59,599 nucleotides of DNA from Pseudanabaena frigida (GCA_003242085.1 QBML01000035.1:1-59599), one strand, 5' to 3'; counted from the first letter of the stretch, positions 1 to 9,220 are shown. The notes: generated by a model from the letters alone, not told the origin. A program made the numbers and translations.

Positions 1-34
1 GCTATAGCGATCTCTAAACTAAAAAATTAAGTAA

Positions 35-73
35 AAAAATAAGAGGGGACGCTTTGCGTCCCCTCTTATTTTT
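35..73 (-). terminator. Intrinsic terminator of the porin gene
   Basis: Two perfectly complementary 18-base arms (35-52 and 56-73) flank a TTT loop. The inner part is GC-rich (GGGGACGC) and the outer part A/T-rich. It starts 14 bases beyond the porin stop in the direction of transcription. The core resembles other hairpins in this window. Confidence 0.8.
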
Positions 74-87
74 AGTCTAGGTTGATT

Positions 88-1704
88 TTAGAACGAGAAT
101 ACAGTTCTTAAAGTACCAACAAAAATGGTGCTTCCAGATGTGTTGTTAGGATTGAAAACGAACTGAACATCAGGAGTAATTCTGATATTGCTGGTTACAG
201 GGAAATTGTAGAACAATTCCAAGTTGGTCTGAGTTGCATTGCCAACAAAGCGGTCGATAAAAGGCTGGCCAACAGCAATTGCTGCCATTGCGCCTTCCTT
301 AAACAAATCAGGGAAGGCAATACCTGCCATCCAAGTTTGAGGACTCAAGTTGCCTGCTGTAGCTGTAGCACCACCAGTGAATAGTGTGCTTGTATAGCTA
401 CCAGGAGTAACACCGCGGTTATCAATTGTGCCAAAGCCGTAGCGACCAAATATAGCGAGGCTTTTAGCAAACTTCCACTCAACGTTTACACCGCCAGCAT
501 TAATGTTGGCATTGTTTACAGCACCGTTGGTGTATTGAAACTTGATTGCAAAAGGTTTGTCACCAGAAGCGTTCTTAGGGGCAAATTCCAATTCAGCAGT
601 TGCTTGGTAAGCATCACCAAATAGACCAGCATTAGTGTTAGTAGCAGCAAGCCTAGTAGGGCTGCTTGCATTACCTGCGAGGTAAAGACCACGAATTGTG
701 AAAGCACTCTTACCAAGATTCCAATCAAAGGCAGCACCTGCTCCACCGGTTTGACCATTGATCAAGACCATTAAAGGGTTGTTGATGAAGAAAGTAGAGG
801 CAAAATCAACTGCTTCGTTGTTAGCGTAGCTGTTGGTGTCAATGTGATCATAGGCGTGCATTACAGGTCCGATAGATATACGAGCATCACCCACGTTGAA
901 GTCATAACGCAACTTGGCTAGTACAAAGTTAGAACCACCAGTCAAACCTGCGTAATCCTGACCATAAGTTTGGAAGCCAATATTGCTGGTAACACCAGCG
1001 GTTCCATTAGTAAATCCAGCACCAAAAGTTCCAGGAATATTGGTTGTTCCATTACCGACTTCTAGTCTGGTTTTCAACAAGTCACTGCCTGTGAAGCTGG
1101 TGTTGAGGTCTAAACGGACACGGCTAGATACGAAAATATTGGAACTGCTAGGAGTTCCTGAATTACCACTAGCACCCTGTACTGACATGATTGCTTCGCC
1201 AGAAAGCTTGGTGGTGGTGGAGAACTGTTGTGCTTCGAGTTTAGCAACCTTAGCATCAAGAGCATCGACGCGACCGCGAAGAGTTGCTAGTTCAGCTGCA
1301 AATTCTTCTTGAAGCTTTTGTAAGGTAGCGAGGTCTTCTTTGCTAACCTTGTCAGCCAAACCTGCGGAAATGATTTCGTTGATTTTGTCTAAACAAGCAT
1401 TCAAACCTGCAGCAAACTCGTAGCGGCTGGTTGCTTGTTTGCCACGGAAAGTGCGATCGGGGTAACCAGCGATACAACCGTAGCGCTCTACCAAGGATTG
1501 CAATGCGGTAAATGCCCAATCAGTAGGCTTGACATCGCTGAGTTGAGATACTGAGGTAACATTTTGAGCAACTGGATCGTTACTCATGGCTTGGCTCATT
1601 TGAGAAACTCCTGTTGTTTCAGCAAATGAAGGACTAGCTGCTACAGCACCGATAACGCCCAACAAGCTTAAGCTACCAGCCAAATTTAAAGATACTTTTT
1701 TCAT
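88..1704 (-). CDS. SLH-domain outer-membrane porin (OprB / iron-uptake porin type)
   Basis: This encodes an outer-membrane beta-barrel porin of the cyanobacterial SLH-OprB family, expected to pass ions and small solutes. The ATG at 1704 was chosen because GAGGAG lies six bases upstream and the protein then starts with a signal peptide (MKKVSLNLAG, cleavage near PSFA). An upstream in-frame start at 1755 adds 17 residues that are not signal-like. Order of parts: signal peptide about 1-28; SLH domain about 55-110 with DWAFTALQSL and YPDRTF, which binds cell-wall polymer; a short coiled coil about 130-165; then the barrel, ending in the aromatic terminal residue (TVFSF) typical of outer-membrane proteins. 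Length 538 residues is normal. Family members are linked to iron uptake, but the substrate here is unknown. Confidence 0.93.
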   Translation of the reverse strand: MKKVSLNLAGSLSLLGVIGAVAASPSFAETTGVSQMSQAMSNDPVAQNVTSVSQLSDVKPTDWAFTALQSLVERYGCIAGYPDRTFRGKQATSRYEFAAGLNACLDKINEIISAGLADKVSKEDLATLQKLQEEFAAELATLRGRVDALDAKVAKLEAQQFSTTTKLSGEAIMSVQGASGNSGTPSSSNIFVSSRVRLDLNTSFTGSDLLKTRLEVGNGTTNIPGTFGAGFTNGTAGVTSNIGFQTYGQDYAGLTGGSNFVLAKLRYDFNVGDARISIGPVMHAYDHIDTNSYANNEAVDFASTFFINNPLMVLINGQTGGAGAAFDWNLGKSAFTIRGLYLAGNASSPTRLAATNTNAGLFGDAYQATAELEFAPKNASGDKPFAIKFQYTNGAVNNANINAGGVNVEWKFAKSLAIFGRYGFGTIDNRGVTPGSYTSTLFTGGATATAGNLSPQTWMAGIAFPDLFKEGAMAAIAVGQPFIDRFVGNATQTNLELFYNFPVTSNIRITPDVQFVFNPNNTSGSTIFVGTLRTVFSF

Positions 1705-2232
1705 ATTCCACTCCTCACGAGAGTAAATTTTAGGTTCAATGTAAATCAATGTCATTACTCTCTACACAATACAGTATTGACTGATTGTGACAGTTTATGA
1801 CTGCGAGTATTTGTACATAAAGTACAAGTTGATTGCGTTTGATACTGATAAGTTAGCTACATTAAGTAGCACCATGTTTGTATCTTAGCATACCTAACCC
1901 ATGTGTTGGGTCATCCGATCGGGGCATCTTGCGTTGAAAAATACAGTTTATTTTTAGATATCACAATGGTAATGACCCTTGCTTGATTTGGCTACCACTA
2001 AAGCGTCATACCAATCTAAACTTGAGAAATCTTAGGTTAGGATGGCTACAAGTTATACAATTTAAATTTTCAGACTAATGTGTTGTTATCTGAAAAATAT
2101 ATCCTAAGGAACAGGCTGCGGATTTAAATAAGTTAAAGGATGAGTATTTCTATCGCCAGACCTTAGGAGTTGGAATAAGTAATTATACTGACGAAAGCTA
2201 TATCTAATAGAATTTTTAAACATGAGTTTTTT
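1705..2232. other. Intergenic region between divergent porin and HEAT genes
   Basis: This 528-base stretch must hold the promoters of both divergent genes. I see the porin ribosome site at its left edge and a weak hairpin near 1897-1911 (ACCCATGTGTTGGGT). No RNA gene is recognisable. An open stretch on the plus strand at 2094-2204 encodes 36 plausible residues but has no start codon and ends in TAA; it may be a gene remnant. Confidence 0.5.
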
Positions 2233-2916
2233 ATGTCTTTTACCGATTTGAATGCTGATGCAGGTAATATCTCTCAACAATTAGAGAGTGGAAATTCGAG
2301 AGATCGTCTACGCGCATTAGTCTCTTTGCGAGATTTATCGCCTGATGAGGCAGTACCTCTAATTTTGAAGGTAATTGATGATGAAAATTTGCAAATTCGA
2401 TCGATGGCTGTATTTGCTTTGGGGCTAAAGCATACTGAGGACTGCTTCCCTGTGTTAGCAAGGATTTTAGAAACTGAAAATGACTATGGGATTCGTGCTG
2501 ATGCGGCGGGTGCATTGGGCTATTTGCAGGATAATCGCGCAGTGGAGCCTTTGTTACGGGCTTTTTACGAAGATACTGAATGGTTGGTACGTTTCAGCGC
2601 AGCGGTATCTTTGGGAAATCTGGGCGATGTGCGTGCCTATGACGCACTAATTCAAGCCTTAGACAGCGAGGAGACAATGTTGCATCAAGCCGCGATCGCT
2701 GCTTTAGGTGAAGTGGGTGATTTGCGCTGTGTAGATCGAATTTTGAGGTTTGCTCAGTCCGATGATTGGCTAACAAGACAACGCTTAGCTGAAGCTTTAG
2801 GTCATCTTAACTGTGATAAGAGTTTATCGGCTTTAAACTATTTGGTAAAAGATTCACATCCTCAAGTTGCCTCAGCGGCAAGATATGCGATCGAGCGTCT
2901 TGAAGCTATTAAGTAA
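2233..2916 (+). CDS. HEAT-repeat protein, NblB/CpcE-like
   Basis: The 227-residue product consists almost entirely of HEAT repeats of about 31 residues (for example SMAVFALGLKHTEDCFPVLARI and RADAAGALGYLQDNRAVEPLL split across helices). This is the architecture of the cyanobacterial CpcE/NblB superfamily, whose members attach or remove bilin chromophores on phycobiliproteins. Length is close to NblB-type proteins, which help disassemble phycobilisomes, rather than to CpcE, about 270 residues. No bilin-lyase partner gene lies next to it, so the phycobilisome role is inference; a general protein-binding scaffold is the alternative. The ATG at 2233 is used; an ATG at 2222 is in another frame. 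Glucokinase follows 89 bases later on the same strand. Confidence 0.8.
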   Translation: MSFTDLNADAGNISQQLESGNSRDRLRALVSLRDLSPDEAVPLILKVIDDENLQIRSMAVFALGLKHTEDCFPVLARILETENDYGIRADAAGALGYLQDNRAVEPLLRAFYEDTEWLVRFSAAVSLGNLGDVRAYDALIQALDSEETMLHQAAIAALGEVGDLRCVDRILRFAQSDDWLTRQRLAEALGHLNCDKSLSALNYLVKDSHPQVASAARYAIERLEAIK

Positions 2917-3005
2917 CTTATACATATAATTTTGCAAGTCTCAAAAAATTGTAGAGGACGAAAAGCACTGTTTTGGGTTGACTTTGCAATCAAAAGGTTA
3001 GTGAC

Positions 3006-4055
3006 ATGACGCAGATTTTAGCTGGTGATATTGGCGGTACTAAAACCCTCTTGCGCCTTGCAGAGAAACATTATGATGGTTTAACGATCTTGTACGAACA
3101 GCGTTTTGCTGGTGCTGATTACGTTAGCTTTTCAGATGTTTTACGCGCATTTTTAGAAGCAGCAAAAATACATTTGGGTGAATTGCCAACATTATCGGCG
3201 GCTTGTTTCGGGATTGCAGGCCCCGTGCGCGATCGCCGATCGCAATTAACTAACCTCGGTTGGTCTTTTGATAGCGATCGCCTTGCTGAAGAATTTAACA
3301 TCGCTAAGGTCAGCTTGATTAATGATTTTGTGGCGGTTGGCTATGGGGTTTTAGGATTACAGCCCCATGATTTGCATACCTTACAAGATGGGCAAGTGGT
3401 GGAGCGATCGCCGATTGGGGTAATTGGTGCAGGCACGGGTTTGGGTGAAGCTTTTTTAGGCTGGAATGGCGATCGCTATGAGGTGTATCCCACTGAAGGC
3501 GGACATGCCGATTTTGCCCCAAGGAATGAGCTAGAAATTGAATTGTTGCAATATCTGCTCAAGCGTCACGATCGAGTATCGGTGGAGCGAGTGGCTTCTG
3601 GGACGGGAATTGTGGCGATTTATCAGTTTTTACGCGATCGCCAAGTTGCTCCGCCTGAGTCGGCAGAAATTGCCGAAAAGGTGCGCCTATGGGAAGCAGG
3701 GGATCTCACCTCTGGTGCAGCTTCAGCGATCGCCGATGCCGCATTAACAAATTGTGGAATTAATAGTGAAACTAATACTGATCGTCTAGCTACGCAGACA
3801 ATGCAAATGTTTGTGTCAGCTTATGCCTCCGAGGTTGGAAATTTAGCTTTGAAATTAATTCCTAATGGGGGCTTATATATTGCGGGGGGCATTGCTCCGA
3901 AAATATTGCCTTTGCTTCAAGATGGGACGTTTTTGCAGATTCTCAAAAATAAAGGAAGAGTTAGCCCTATTTTAGAAGATATTCCGATTCATATCGTTAT
4001 TAATCCAGAAGTGGGACTAATTGGAGCCATGCTTTATGCGGCAAGCTCTATTTGA
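3006..4055 (+). CDS. glk: Glucokinase (bacterial Glk family)
   Basis: This cytoplasmic enzyme phosphorylates glucose to glucose-6-phosphate with ATP, feeding glycolysis and the oxidative pentose phosphate pathway. The N-terminus carries the phosphate-binding motif GDIGGTKT (residues about 7-14). INDFVAVGYG near residue 104 and the family signature EGGHADFAP near 165 form the sugar site; GAGTGLGEAF near 140 is the second nucleotide loop. Length 349 residues matches the cyanobacterial Glk family rather than ROK kinases. The 3' end overlaps the end of the convergent gene at 4048-4485 by eight bases, so the two transcripts must overlap and no separate terminator sits between them. Confidence 0.95.
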   Translation: MTQILAGDIGGTKTLLRLAEKHYDGLTILYEQRFAGADYVSFSDVLRAFLEAAKIHLGELPTLSAACFGIAGPVRDRRSQLTNLGWSFDSDRLAEEFNIAKVSLINDFVAVGYGVLGLQPHDLHTLQDGQVVERSPIGVIGAGTGLGEAFLGWNGDRYEVYPTEGGHADFAPRNELEIELLQYLLKRHDRVSVERVASGTGIVAIYQFLRDRQVAPPESAEIAEKVRLWEAGDLTSGAASAIADAALTNCGINSETNTDRLATQTMQMFVSAYASEVGNLALKLIPNGGLYIAGGIAPKILPLLQDGTFLQILKNKGRVSPILEDIPIHIVINPEVGLIGAMLYAASSI

Positions 4056-4485
4056 GTCGCGCTCGGATTTTATCGCCCAAAGCTAAGGGAAATACTTGAT
4101 TGATTTTCTCTGAAGATTTTTTTAAATCAGCGATCGCTAAATAGTCCGATACTGTAAATAGTTTTCTCTCTACTGCCGCAACTTTAACTGCACCTTCGTC
4201 AAGTAATACTTTTTGGCTATATATTTTTACCCAGATGTAATATTTGGGCAAAGCAACGCCAACTTGGGTTGGTACGTCTCGCAATAGTTCATATTCAACA
4301 GTTACGGCTTCTTTGTACATTTCCTGAAAATAGGTTGTGAGCTCTCTTTTAAGAATCTTGTGAAACTGTTTGGGCACATTGCCTTGAATCTGTGAATTTT
4401 GAACGCCATCTAATGGATGCAATAGCCGTAACGGAGGATATCCAAAGCTAGCAAGCCCAATAAATAGAATTATGCTAAACGTCAT
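4048..4485 (-). CDS. Hypothetical protein with N-terminal membrane anchor
   Basis: I do not recognise a family. The 145-residue product begins with a hydrophobic stretch (FSIILFIGLASFGY, residues about 3-16) that could be a signal anchor, followed by a soluble, mixed-charge domain with no cysteines. The ending (LALGDKIRARLK) is basic. It overlaps the 3' end of glucokinase by eight bases on the opposite strand. Upstream, a GC-rich hairpin at 4525-4543 separates it from pdxH, so it probably has its own promoter in the short gap or depends on read-through. Coding potential is supported by uninterrupted frame and HIP1-containing codons, but function is unknown. Confidence 0.65.
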   Translation of the reverse strand: MTFSIILFIGLASFGYPPLRLLHPLDGVQNSQIQGNVPKQFHKILKRELTTYFQEMYKEAVTVEYELLRDVPTQVGVALPKYYIWVKIYSQKVLLDEGAVKVAAVERKLFTVSDYLAIADLKKSSEKINQVFPLALGDKIRARLK

Positions 4486-4524
4486 TATAATTTATCTCCA
4501 GAATTAATCTTCAGACAGTTATAG

Positions 4525-4543
4525 GGCGGTGCTTTGCGCCGCC
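4525..4543 (-). terminator. Hairpin after pdxH
   Basis: Eight-base arms (GGCGGTGC and GCGCCGCC, one G-U pair in RNA) surround a TTT loop, 13 bases beyond the pdxH stop. There is no strong T-run, so termination may be partial. Confidence 0.5.
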
Positions 4544-4556
4544 TCATCACGAATCT

Positions 4557-5195
4557 CTAAGGAGCTAGCCTTTGAATTTGCCACGATCTATCTTCTTGTG
4601 GTGTATATAGGAAGCGATCGTGTAAGCGATTAGTACAGCCTTGCCAAAACTCAAAGCTATTGGGAAAAACCCGATATCCACCCCAAAAATCGGGCAACGG
4701 AATCTCTCCATCTAAGAACTTTTGCTTAATCTGTTCAAATTGCATTAGTAAAAGCTGACGTGAAGAAATTATGGAACTTTGTTGAGAACTCCATGCGCCT
4801 AATTGGCTACCTCTAGGACGAGATGTGAAATATTCCAAGGATTCTGCTGTAGTTACTTTTTCGGCTGTCCCTGTAATGTGGACTTGACGTTGCAGAGGTA
4901 ACCAAGTAAATAAAATTGAGACTTTGGGATTTATTTCAATCTGACGTGCTTTGCGGCTTTCGTAATTGGTAAAAAATACTAATCCATTACTATCGAAATA
5001 TTTCAGCAGTACTGTCCGCATGAATGGCTGACCTTGCTCGGAAACTGTCGATAAAGTCATCGCATTTGGTTCTAACAACTCAGTATTACAAGCTTGCTGA
5101 AACCATTTCTCAAATTGCTTAAAGGGATCATCATGAAGATCTTTACGCCTAAGTTCCCCTTTTTTATAATCTTCTCTTAATGCATGAATATCCAT
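4557..5195 (-). CDS. pdxH: Pyridoxamine 5'-phosphate oxidase
   Basis: The enzyme oxidises pyridoxine or pyridoxamine 5'-phosphate to pyridoxal 5'-phosphate using FMN and oxygen, the last step of the salvage route to vitamin B6. The FMN-binding split-barrel is evident in RTVLLKYFDSNGLVFFTNYE (about residues 60-79) and in SRKARQIEINPKVSILFTW. The C-terminal signature runs through GGYRVFPNSFEFWQG, NRLHDRF and the final RLAP. Length of 212 residues is typical. The gene starts 19 bases after the stop of the cupin gene on the same strand, so the two are probably one transcript. No clear Shine-Dalgarno sequence precedes the ATG. Confidence 0.95.
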   Translation of the reverse strand: MDIHALREDYKKGELRRKDLHDDPFKQFEKWFQQACNTELLEPNAMTLSTVSEQGQPFMRTVLLKYFDSNGLVFFTNYESRKARQIEINPKVSILFTWLPLQRQVHITGTAEKVTTAESLEYFTSRPRGSQLGAWSSQQSSIISSRQLLLMQFEQIKQKFLDGEIPLPDFWGGYRVFPNSFEFWQGCTNRLHDRFLYTPQEDRSWQIQRLAP

Positions 5196-5214
5196 TGTTT
5201 TAATTACTTTTTAA

Positions 5215-5640
5215 CTACTCAATATTGGGATTGTAAAGAACGACATTTTCTTGCTCGTTAGGATCGTTGCGGGAGACGATCGCATGGGCGGCTTCAGTAT
5301 CGCTGAGATTGTGAGGCTGATGGGGAACACCTGCGGGAATGAAGATAAAATCCCCAGCTTCATTGATTACTGACTGGCTCAGTCCCTTGCCATAGCGAGT
5401 TTCCACCCTTCCCTTGACTAAGTAAATGGCGGTTTCGTAGTCTCGATGAAAATGAGGCTCGGCAGCACCACCTGCGGGAATAATTACCAGATTCATGGAA
5501 ATTCCCTTCGATCCTGCTGTAACTCCAGAAATACCCACGAAATAGGGTAGCCTTTGCAGGGTGGCAGTTTCACTATCAGGTCTTACTGTAATGATTTCGC
5601 TGAAAAGGTCTGGTAATTGCTCAGAAATAGAATTAACCAT
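5215..5640 (-). CDS. Small cupin-domain protein
   Basis: A single cupin barrel of about 141 residues. The metal-site pattern is visible as HFHRDYETAIYLVKGRVETRYG (the His, His and Glu of motif 1 lie in its first ten residues) and later GDFIFIPAGVPHQPHN with the final metal His of motif 2. Cupins of this size include sugar isomerases, dioxygenases and sensors, so the substrate cannot be named. The ATG at 5640 is preferred; a TTG four codons upstream at 5652 is possible. It is followed after 19 bases by pdxH, which suggests co-transcription but not a shared pathway by itself. Confidence 0.85.
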   Translation of the reverse strand: MVNSISEQLPDLFSEIITVRPDSETATLQRLPYFVGISGVTAGSKGISMNLVIIPAGGAAEPHFHRDYETAIYLVKGRVETRYGKGLSQSVINEAGDFIFIPAGVPHQPHNLSDTEAAHAIVSRNDPNEQENVVLYNPNIE

Positions 5641-5789
5641 AGCAATTGGCAAATATGGGTTGGTATTGGCAGCACTTGCTACAAGTGCTAATTACACCAT
5701 TAATCATATACTCAGCAAAAAAAGTTAAGATGGTAGTCTGAAATTAAGTTTGTAATTTTGTAAATCAATAAAGGTCACGACATCAAATT

Positions 5790-7625
5790 ATGGATGCAGT
5801 TGCAGTAAAGCCCAGTGAAAGCAAACCTAGTGATATTAAACCTAGCGATATCCTGCGGCAAGCCGATACCGAAAAATTAGCGCGGATTCGCCACACTTGC
5901 TCCCATGTGATGGCGATGGCAGTCCAAAAGTTATATCCCGATGCTAAGGTGACTATCGGCCCTGCAACTGAGAATGGCTTTTATTACGACTTCGATCGCA
6001 AAGAGCATTTTACGCCCAGTGACCTCAAGGCGATCGCTAAGGAAATGAAGCGGATCATCAAGTGGAATCAGCCTCTTGTGCGTCAGGAGTTGCCCCGTCC
6101 TGAAATGCTTGCCGAAATCGAAAAGCTAAATGAGCCATACAAAATTGAATTATTAGCTGCCATTCCTGAAGGGCAAAATATTAGCCGTTATTTCATCGGC
6201 GATCCTGAAAAGCTAGAAAAACAGCTTTGGTGGGATTTGTGTGCTGGCCCCCACCTCGACAGTACTGGCGATATTAATCCTGATGCTTTTGCACTAGAGA
6301 GTATTGCAGGAGCCTATTGGCGTGGTGACGAAAAAAATCCGATGCTGCAACGTATTTACGGCACGGCATGGGAAAATCCTGAACAACTTCAGGCGTACCA
6401 TGCAATGCTCGAAGAAGCCAAACGGCGCGATCACCGTACCATTGGTAAAGATTTACAACTATTCAGTATTCAAGAAGATGCTGGTGGTGGCTTAGTATTC
6501 TGGCATCCACGCGGCGCGATTATACGCAACACTATCGAAACCTTCTGGAAAGATACCCATGCTCAGAATGGCTATGAGGCGGTGACCACTCCTCACATGG
6601 CAAACCTCGACCTGTGGAAAATTTCAGGACACAACGACTTCTATCGCGAAAGTATGTTTCAGCCGATGGAAGTGGAGCATCAGGTTTATCAGCTTAAGCC
6701 GATGAACTGTCCATTCCATGTGTTGATTTATAAAGATACTCTCCATTCCTATAAGGAGTTCCCCATTCGCTATGCTGAGCTTGGTACGGTCTATCGTTAT
6801 GAGCGTTCTGGAACCATGCATGGTTTGATGCGCGTGCGCGGCTTTACCCAAGATGATGCTCATATCTTCTGCACTGAGGCACAAATCGAGCAGGAAATTA
6901 TCGGCGTTCTCAATCTAGCGGAACTGATTCTCTCAACCTTTGGCTTTGAGAACTATGAGATCAATCTTTCGACCCGACCCGAAAAATATGTCGGCTCTGA
7001 TGAGATTTGGGAAAAGTCCACTGAGGCTCTCAAACAGGCTCTCAATCATAAAGGCTGGAACTATGTGATTGATGAAGGCGGCGGCGCATTTTATGGGCCA
7101 AAGATCGATATTAAGATCGAAGATGCGATCGGTCGCCGTTGGCAATGTTCGACGATTCAGTTAGATTTCAATTTGCCCGATCGCTTCAAGATGGAGTACG
7201 TCGGTGAAGATGGTGTGCGCCATCAACCAATCATGATTCACCGTGCACTTTTTGGTTCCGTCGAGCGTTTTATCGGTGTGCTAATTGAAAACTACGCTGG
7301 TGATTTTCCGCTCTGGCTTGCGCCTGTACAAGTACGTTTGATTGCAGTATCCGACAGTCAAATGGAATATGCAGAACAGGTAGAAACGAAGATGAAAGCT
7401 GCTGGGTTGCGCGTGCAGCTAGACCGTAGCGGCGATCGCATGGCGAAGCAAATCCGTAAAGCTGAACTGGAAAAAGTGCCTGTGATGGCGGTAATTGGTG
7501 CGAAAGAGGTCGAAGCAGGTACTCTCAGCATCCGCAGCCGCAAGCATGGTGAACTTGGAGCAATCTCCATTGATGAGGCGATTAGTAAAATGCAAGCAGC
7601 AATTAGCGATCGCACTTGGTTCTAA
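5790..7625 (+). CDS. thrS: Threonyl-tRNA synthetase
   Basis: The enzyme charges tRNA-Thr with threonine in the cytoplasm. The three zinc ligands that recognise threonine are visible as Cys307 (NCPFH), His358 (QDDAHIF) and His484 (MIHRALFGS). The class II core spans about residues 230-500 with motif 2 around VYRYERSGTMHGL. The second, editing-type domain begins near HTCSHVMA (residue 35), and the anticodon domain occupies the last 100 residues. The usual N-terminal TGS domain is absent: only a short KPSE/KPSD-rich leader precedes the editing domain. That 611-residue layout is common for cyanobacterial ThrRS. A 21-base-pair hairpin follows the stop codon. Confidence 0.97.
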   Translation: MDAVAVKPSESKPSDIKPSDILRQADTEKLARIRHTCSHVMAMAVQKLYPDAKVTIGPATENGFYYDFDRKEHFTPSDLKAIAKEMKRIIKWNQPLVRQELPRPEMLAEIEKLNEPYKIELLAAIPEGQNISRYFIGDPEKLEKQLWWDLCAGPHLDSTGDINPDAFALESIAGAYWRGDEKNPMLQRIYGTAWENPEQLQAYHAMLEEAKRRDHRTIGKDLQLFSIQEDAGGGLVFWHPRGAIIRNTIETFWKDTHAQNGYEAVTTPHMANLDLWKISGHNDFYRESMFQPMEVEHQVYQLKPMNCPFHVLIYKDTLHSYKEFPIRYAELGTVYRYERSGTMHGLMRVRGFTQDDAHIFCTEAQIEQEIIGVLNLAELILSTFGFENYEINLSTRPEKYVGSDEIWEKSTEALKQALNHKGWNYVIDEGGGAFYGPKIDIKIEDAIGRRWQCSTIQLDFNLPDRFKMEYVGEDGVRHQPIMIHRALFGSVERFIGVLIENYAGDFPLWLAPVQVRLIAVSDSQMEYAEQVETKMKAAGLRVQLDRSGDRMAKQIRKAELEKVPVMAVIGAKEVEAGTLSIRSRKHGELGAISIDEAISKMQAAISDRTWF

Positions 7626-7629
7626 TTAA

Positions 7630-7678
7630 CAACAGAAAGCGTTGTGCAGCATAAAGCGCTGCACAACGCTTTCTGTTG
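7630..7678. terminator. Bidirectional terminator between thrS and hsdM
   Basis: Perfect 21-base arms (7630-7650 and 7658-7678) with a seven-base loop lie exactly between the convergent stops of thrS and hsdM, starting five bases after thrS and ending two bases before the hsdM stop codon. It can serve both genes. Confidence 0.85.
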
Positions 7679-7679
7679 A

Positions 7680-9092
7680 TTAGTTTAGTAAATCGCTTAG
7701 GGCTTCCATTTCGGCGATCGCAGTGCGTAATTTGTCGAGAATATTGGCAGCAATTTCATCGGGTTCGGGTAAGTCTTCACTGGACTGGAGACTGTCATCG
7801 CGTAACCATGAGATATCGAGGTTTTCGCCACGTTTGCTGATTTCTTCTCGGCTAAAGCAACGGAATCTTTCTTGTTCCTTGCGATCGCTCTTACCATTTG
7901 GATCTTCACCATAGGCTAACTCGAAATCAGCAAAGCGATCGCGAGTCAGGGGAATCCGTTTGCCGAAGTTGGGCATATTGGTTCGCATATCATAGAACCA
8001 AATCTCTTTAGTATTATTTTTCTCGGTTGTTCCGCGTTGGAAAAACAATACATTTGTTTTTACGCCTTGTGCGTAGAAGATTCCTGTAGGTAGGCGCAAA
8101 ATTGTATGCAAATTGCATTTGTCCATTAGATCGGCGCGAATGGATTTGCCCTGACCATCTTCAAAAAGCACGTTATCGGGAAGGACAATCGCAGCCCGTC
8201 CTTTTGGTTTGAGATTGCGATAGATATGTTGTAGAAAGGCAAGTTGCTTATTGGATGTGGCAAAGGTGAAGTCGTCACGAGTGGGCATTCCGCCGCCTTT
8301 TTTAGTGCCGAATGGGGGATTGCTGAGAATGATATCGGCTTTGGCTAGGCGTTGTCCATCTGAAGAAAGGGAATCTCCAAGTTTGACATCGCTTTCAATG
8401 CCATGAAGCAGTAAATTCATTAACAACAGGCGATGGGCATCTTGAACTAGTTCGATGCCGTAAAAGGCATGTTTGCGTTGAAATTCTTGCTCGGCTTCGG
8501 AGAGTGCGAATATATCGCCGCCTAGTTGTTGCTTGATATAGGCATGACTGGCAATTAAGAATCCGCCTGTCCCTGCGGCGGGATCTTGGATGAGTTCTCC
8601 TGCTTGGGGTTTGAGTAGTGCGACCACACTATCAATGAGCGGTCGAGGGGTAAAGTATTGCCCTGCTCCTGATTTCTTTTCTTCGGAGTTCTTTTGCAGT
8701 AGTCCTTCGTAGAGGTCGCCAAAGTCATCGCGATGGGCAGAGAACCAGTCGAGTTCATCAATACTTTGAACCAGCTTTTTGAGAATGCGCGGTTGCTTGA
8801 GAGAGGTTTGGGCATTAACAAAAATTGCTTCTACTTGCTTAGATGATGCACTAGAGCCAAGATGCACGAGTAGCAATCGATAGAAATCCAATAGCTCAGT
8901 TCCATCCTTGGAAGCGATATCTTGCCACCGATAGCCTTCTGGCAAACTTGACTCTGTATCAGTTTCCTGCGCCATTTTTAGAAACAGGAGATAGGTTAGT
9001 TCTGTTAGATATTGCAGATAGGTGATGCCATCGTCACGCAAGATATTGCAGAGATTCCAGAGTTTTTGGACGATATCAGAGGTTACGGTCAT
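7680..9092 (-). CDS. hsdM: Type I restriction-modification methyltransferase subunit HsdM
   Basis: This is the adenine-methylating subunit; with HsdS it forms the M2S1 methylase and with HsdR the full restriction complex. The N-terminal helical HsdM_N domain (about residues 1-130) is followed by the N6-methyltransferase core. SAM-binding motif I is DPAAGTGGFL and catalytic motif IV is NPPF inside ILSNPPFGTKKGGG. Length is 470 residues from the ATG at 9092. A longer in-frame form starting at 9143 was rejected because its first 17 codons lie inside a palindromic repeat. It is divergent from hsdR, with two large palindromes in the 144-base gap, an unusual arrangement because hsdM, hsdS and hsdR are often co-directional. 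Confidence 0.95.
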   Translation of the reverse strand: MTVTSDIVQKLWNLCNILRDDGITYLQYLTELTYLLFLKMAQETDTESSLPEGYRWQDIASKDGTELLDFYRLLLVHLGSSASSKQVEAIFVNAQTSLKQPRILKKLVQSIDELDWFSAHRDDFGDLYEGLLQKNSEEKKSGAGQYFTPRPLIDSVVALLKPQAGELIQDPAAGTGGFLIASHAYIKQQLGGDIFALSEAEQEFQRKHAFYGIELVQDAHRLLLMNLLLHGIESDVKLGDSLSSDGQRLAKADIILSNPPFGTKKGGGMPTRDDFTFATSNKQLAFLQHIYRNLKPKGRAAIVLPDNVLFEDGQGKSIRADLMDKCNLHTILRLPTGIFYAQGVKTNVLFFQRGTTEKNNTKEIWFYDMRTNMPNFGKRIPLTRDRFADFELAYGEDPNGKSDRKEQERFRCFSREEISKRGENLDISWLRDDSLQSSEDLPEPDEIAANILDKLRTAIAEMEALSDLLN

Positions 9093-9099
9093 TGAGCTT

Positions 9100-9150
9100 C
9101 TAGATAATGATAAGAGGCGGCGCAATGCGCCACCTCTTATCATTATCTAG
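9100..9150. repeat. Long palindrome in the hsdM-hsdR divergent gap
   Basis: Arms 9100-9124 and 9126-9150 are complementary with one mismatch. The centre (GGCGGCGCAATGCGCC) resembles the window's other palindromes. It begins eight bases upstream of the hsdM start, where a simple terminator would block hsdM expression. Confidence 0.8.
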
Positions 9151-9161
9151 GAAAAGTCTTG

Positions 9162-9220
9162 GAAAAACCCAGAGATTAGAAAAGGGCGCTTTGCGCCCTT
9201 TTCTAATCTCTGGGTTTTTC
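9162..9220. repeat. Perfect 28-bp-arm palindrome upstream of hsdR
   Basis: Arms 9162-9189 and 9193-9220 are perfectly complementary around TTT. Outer bases AAAAACCCA and inner GGGCGC match the palindrome family seen elsewhere. A TATAAT at 9223-9228 follows directly and may be the hsdR -10 element. Confidence 0.85.

Noticed and set aside
9093-9143. Longer start of hsdM
   Set aside because: The extra codons lie in a palindrome and the normal HsdM N-terminus starts at MTVTSDIVQKLW.
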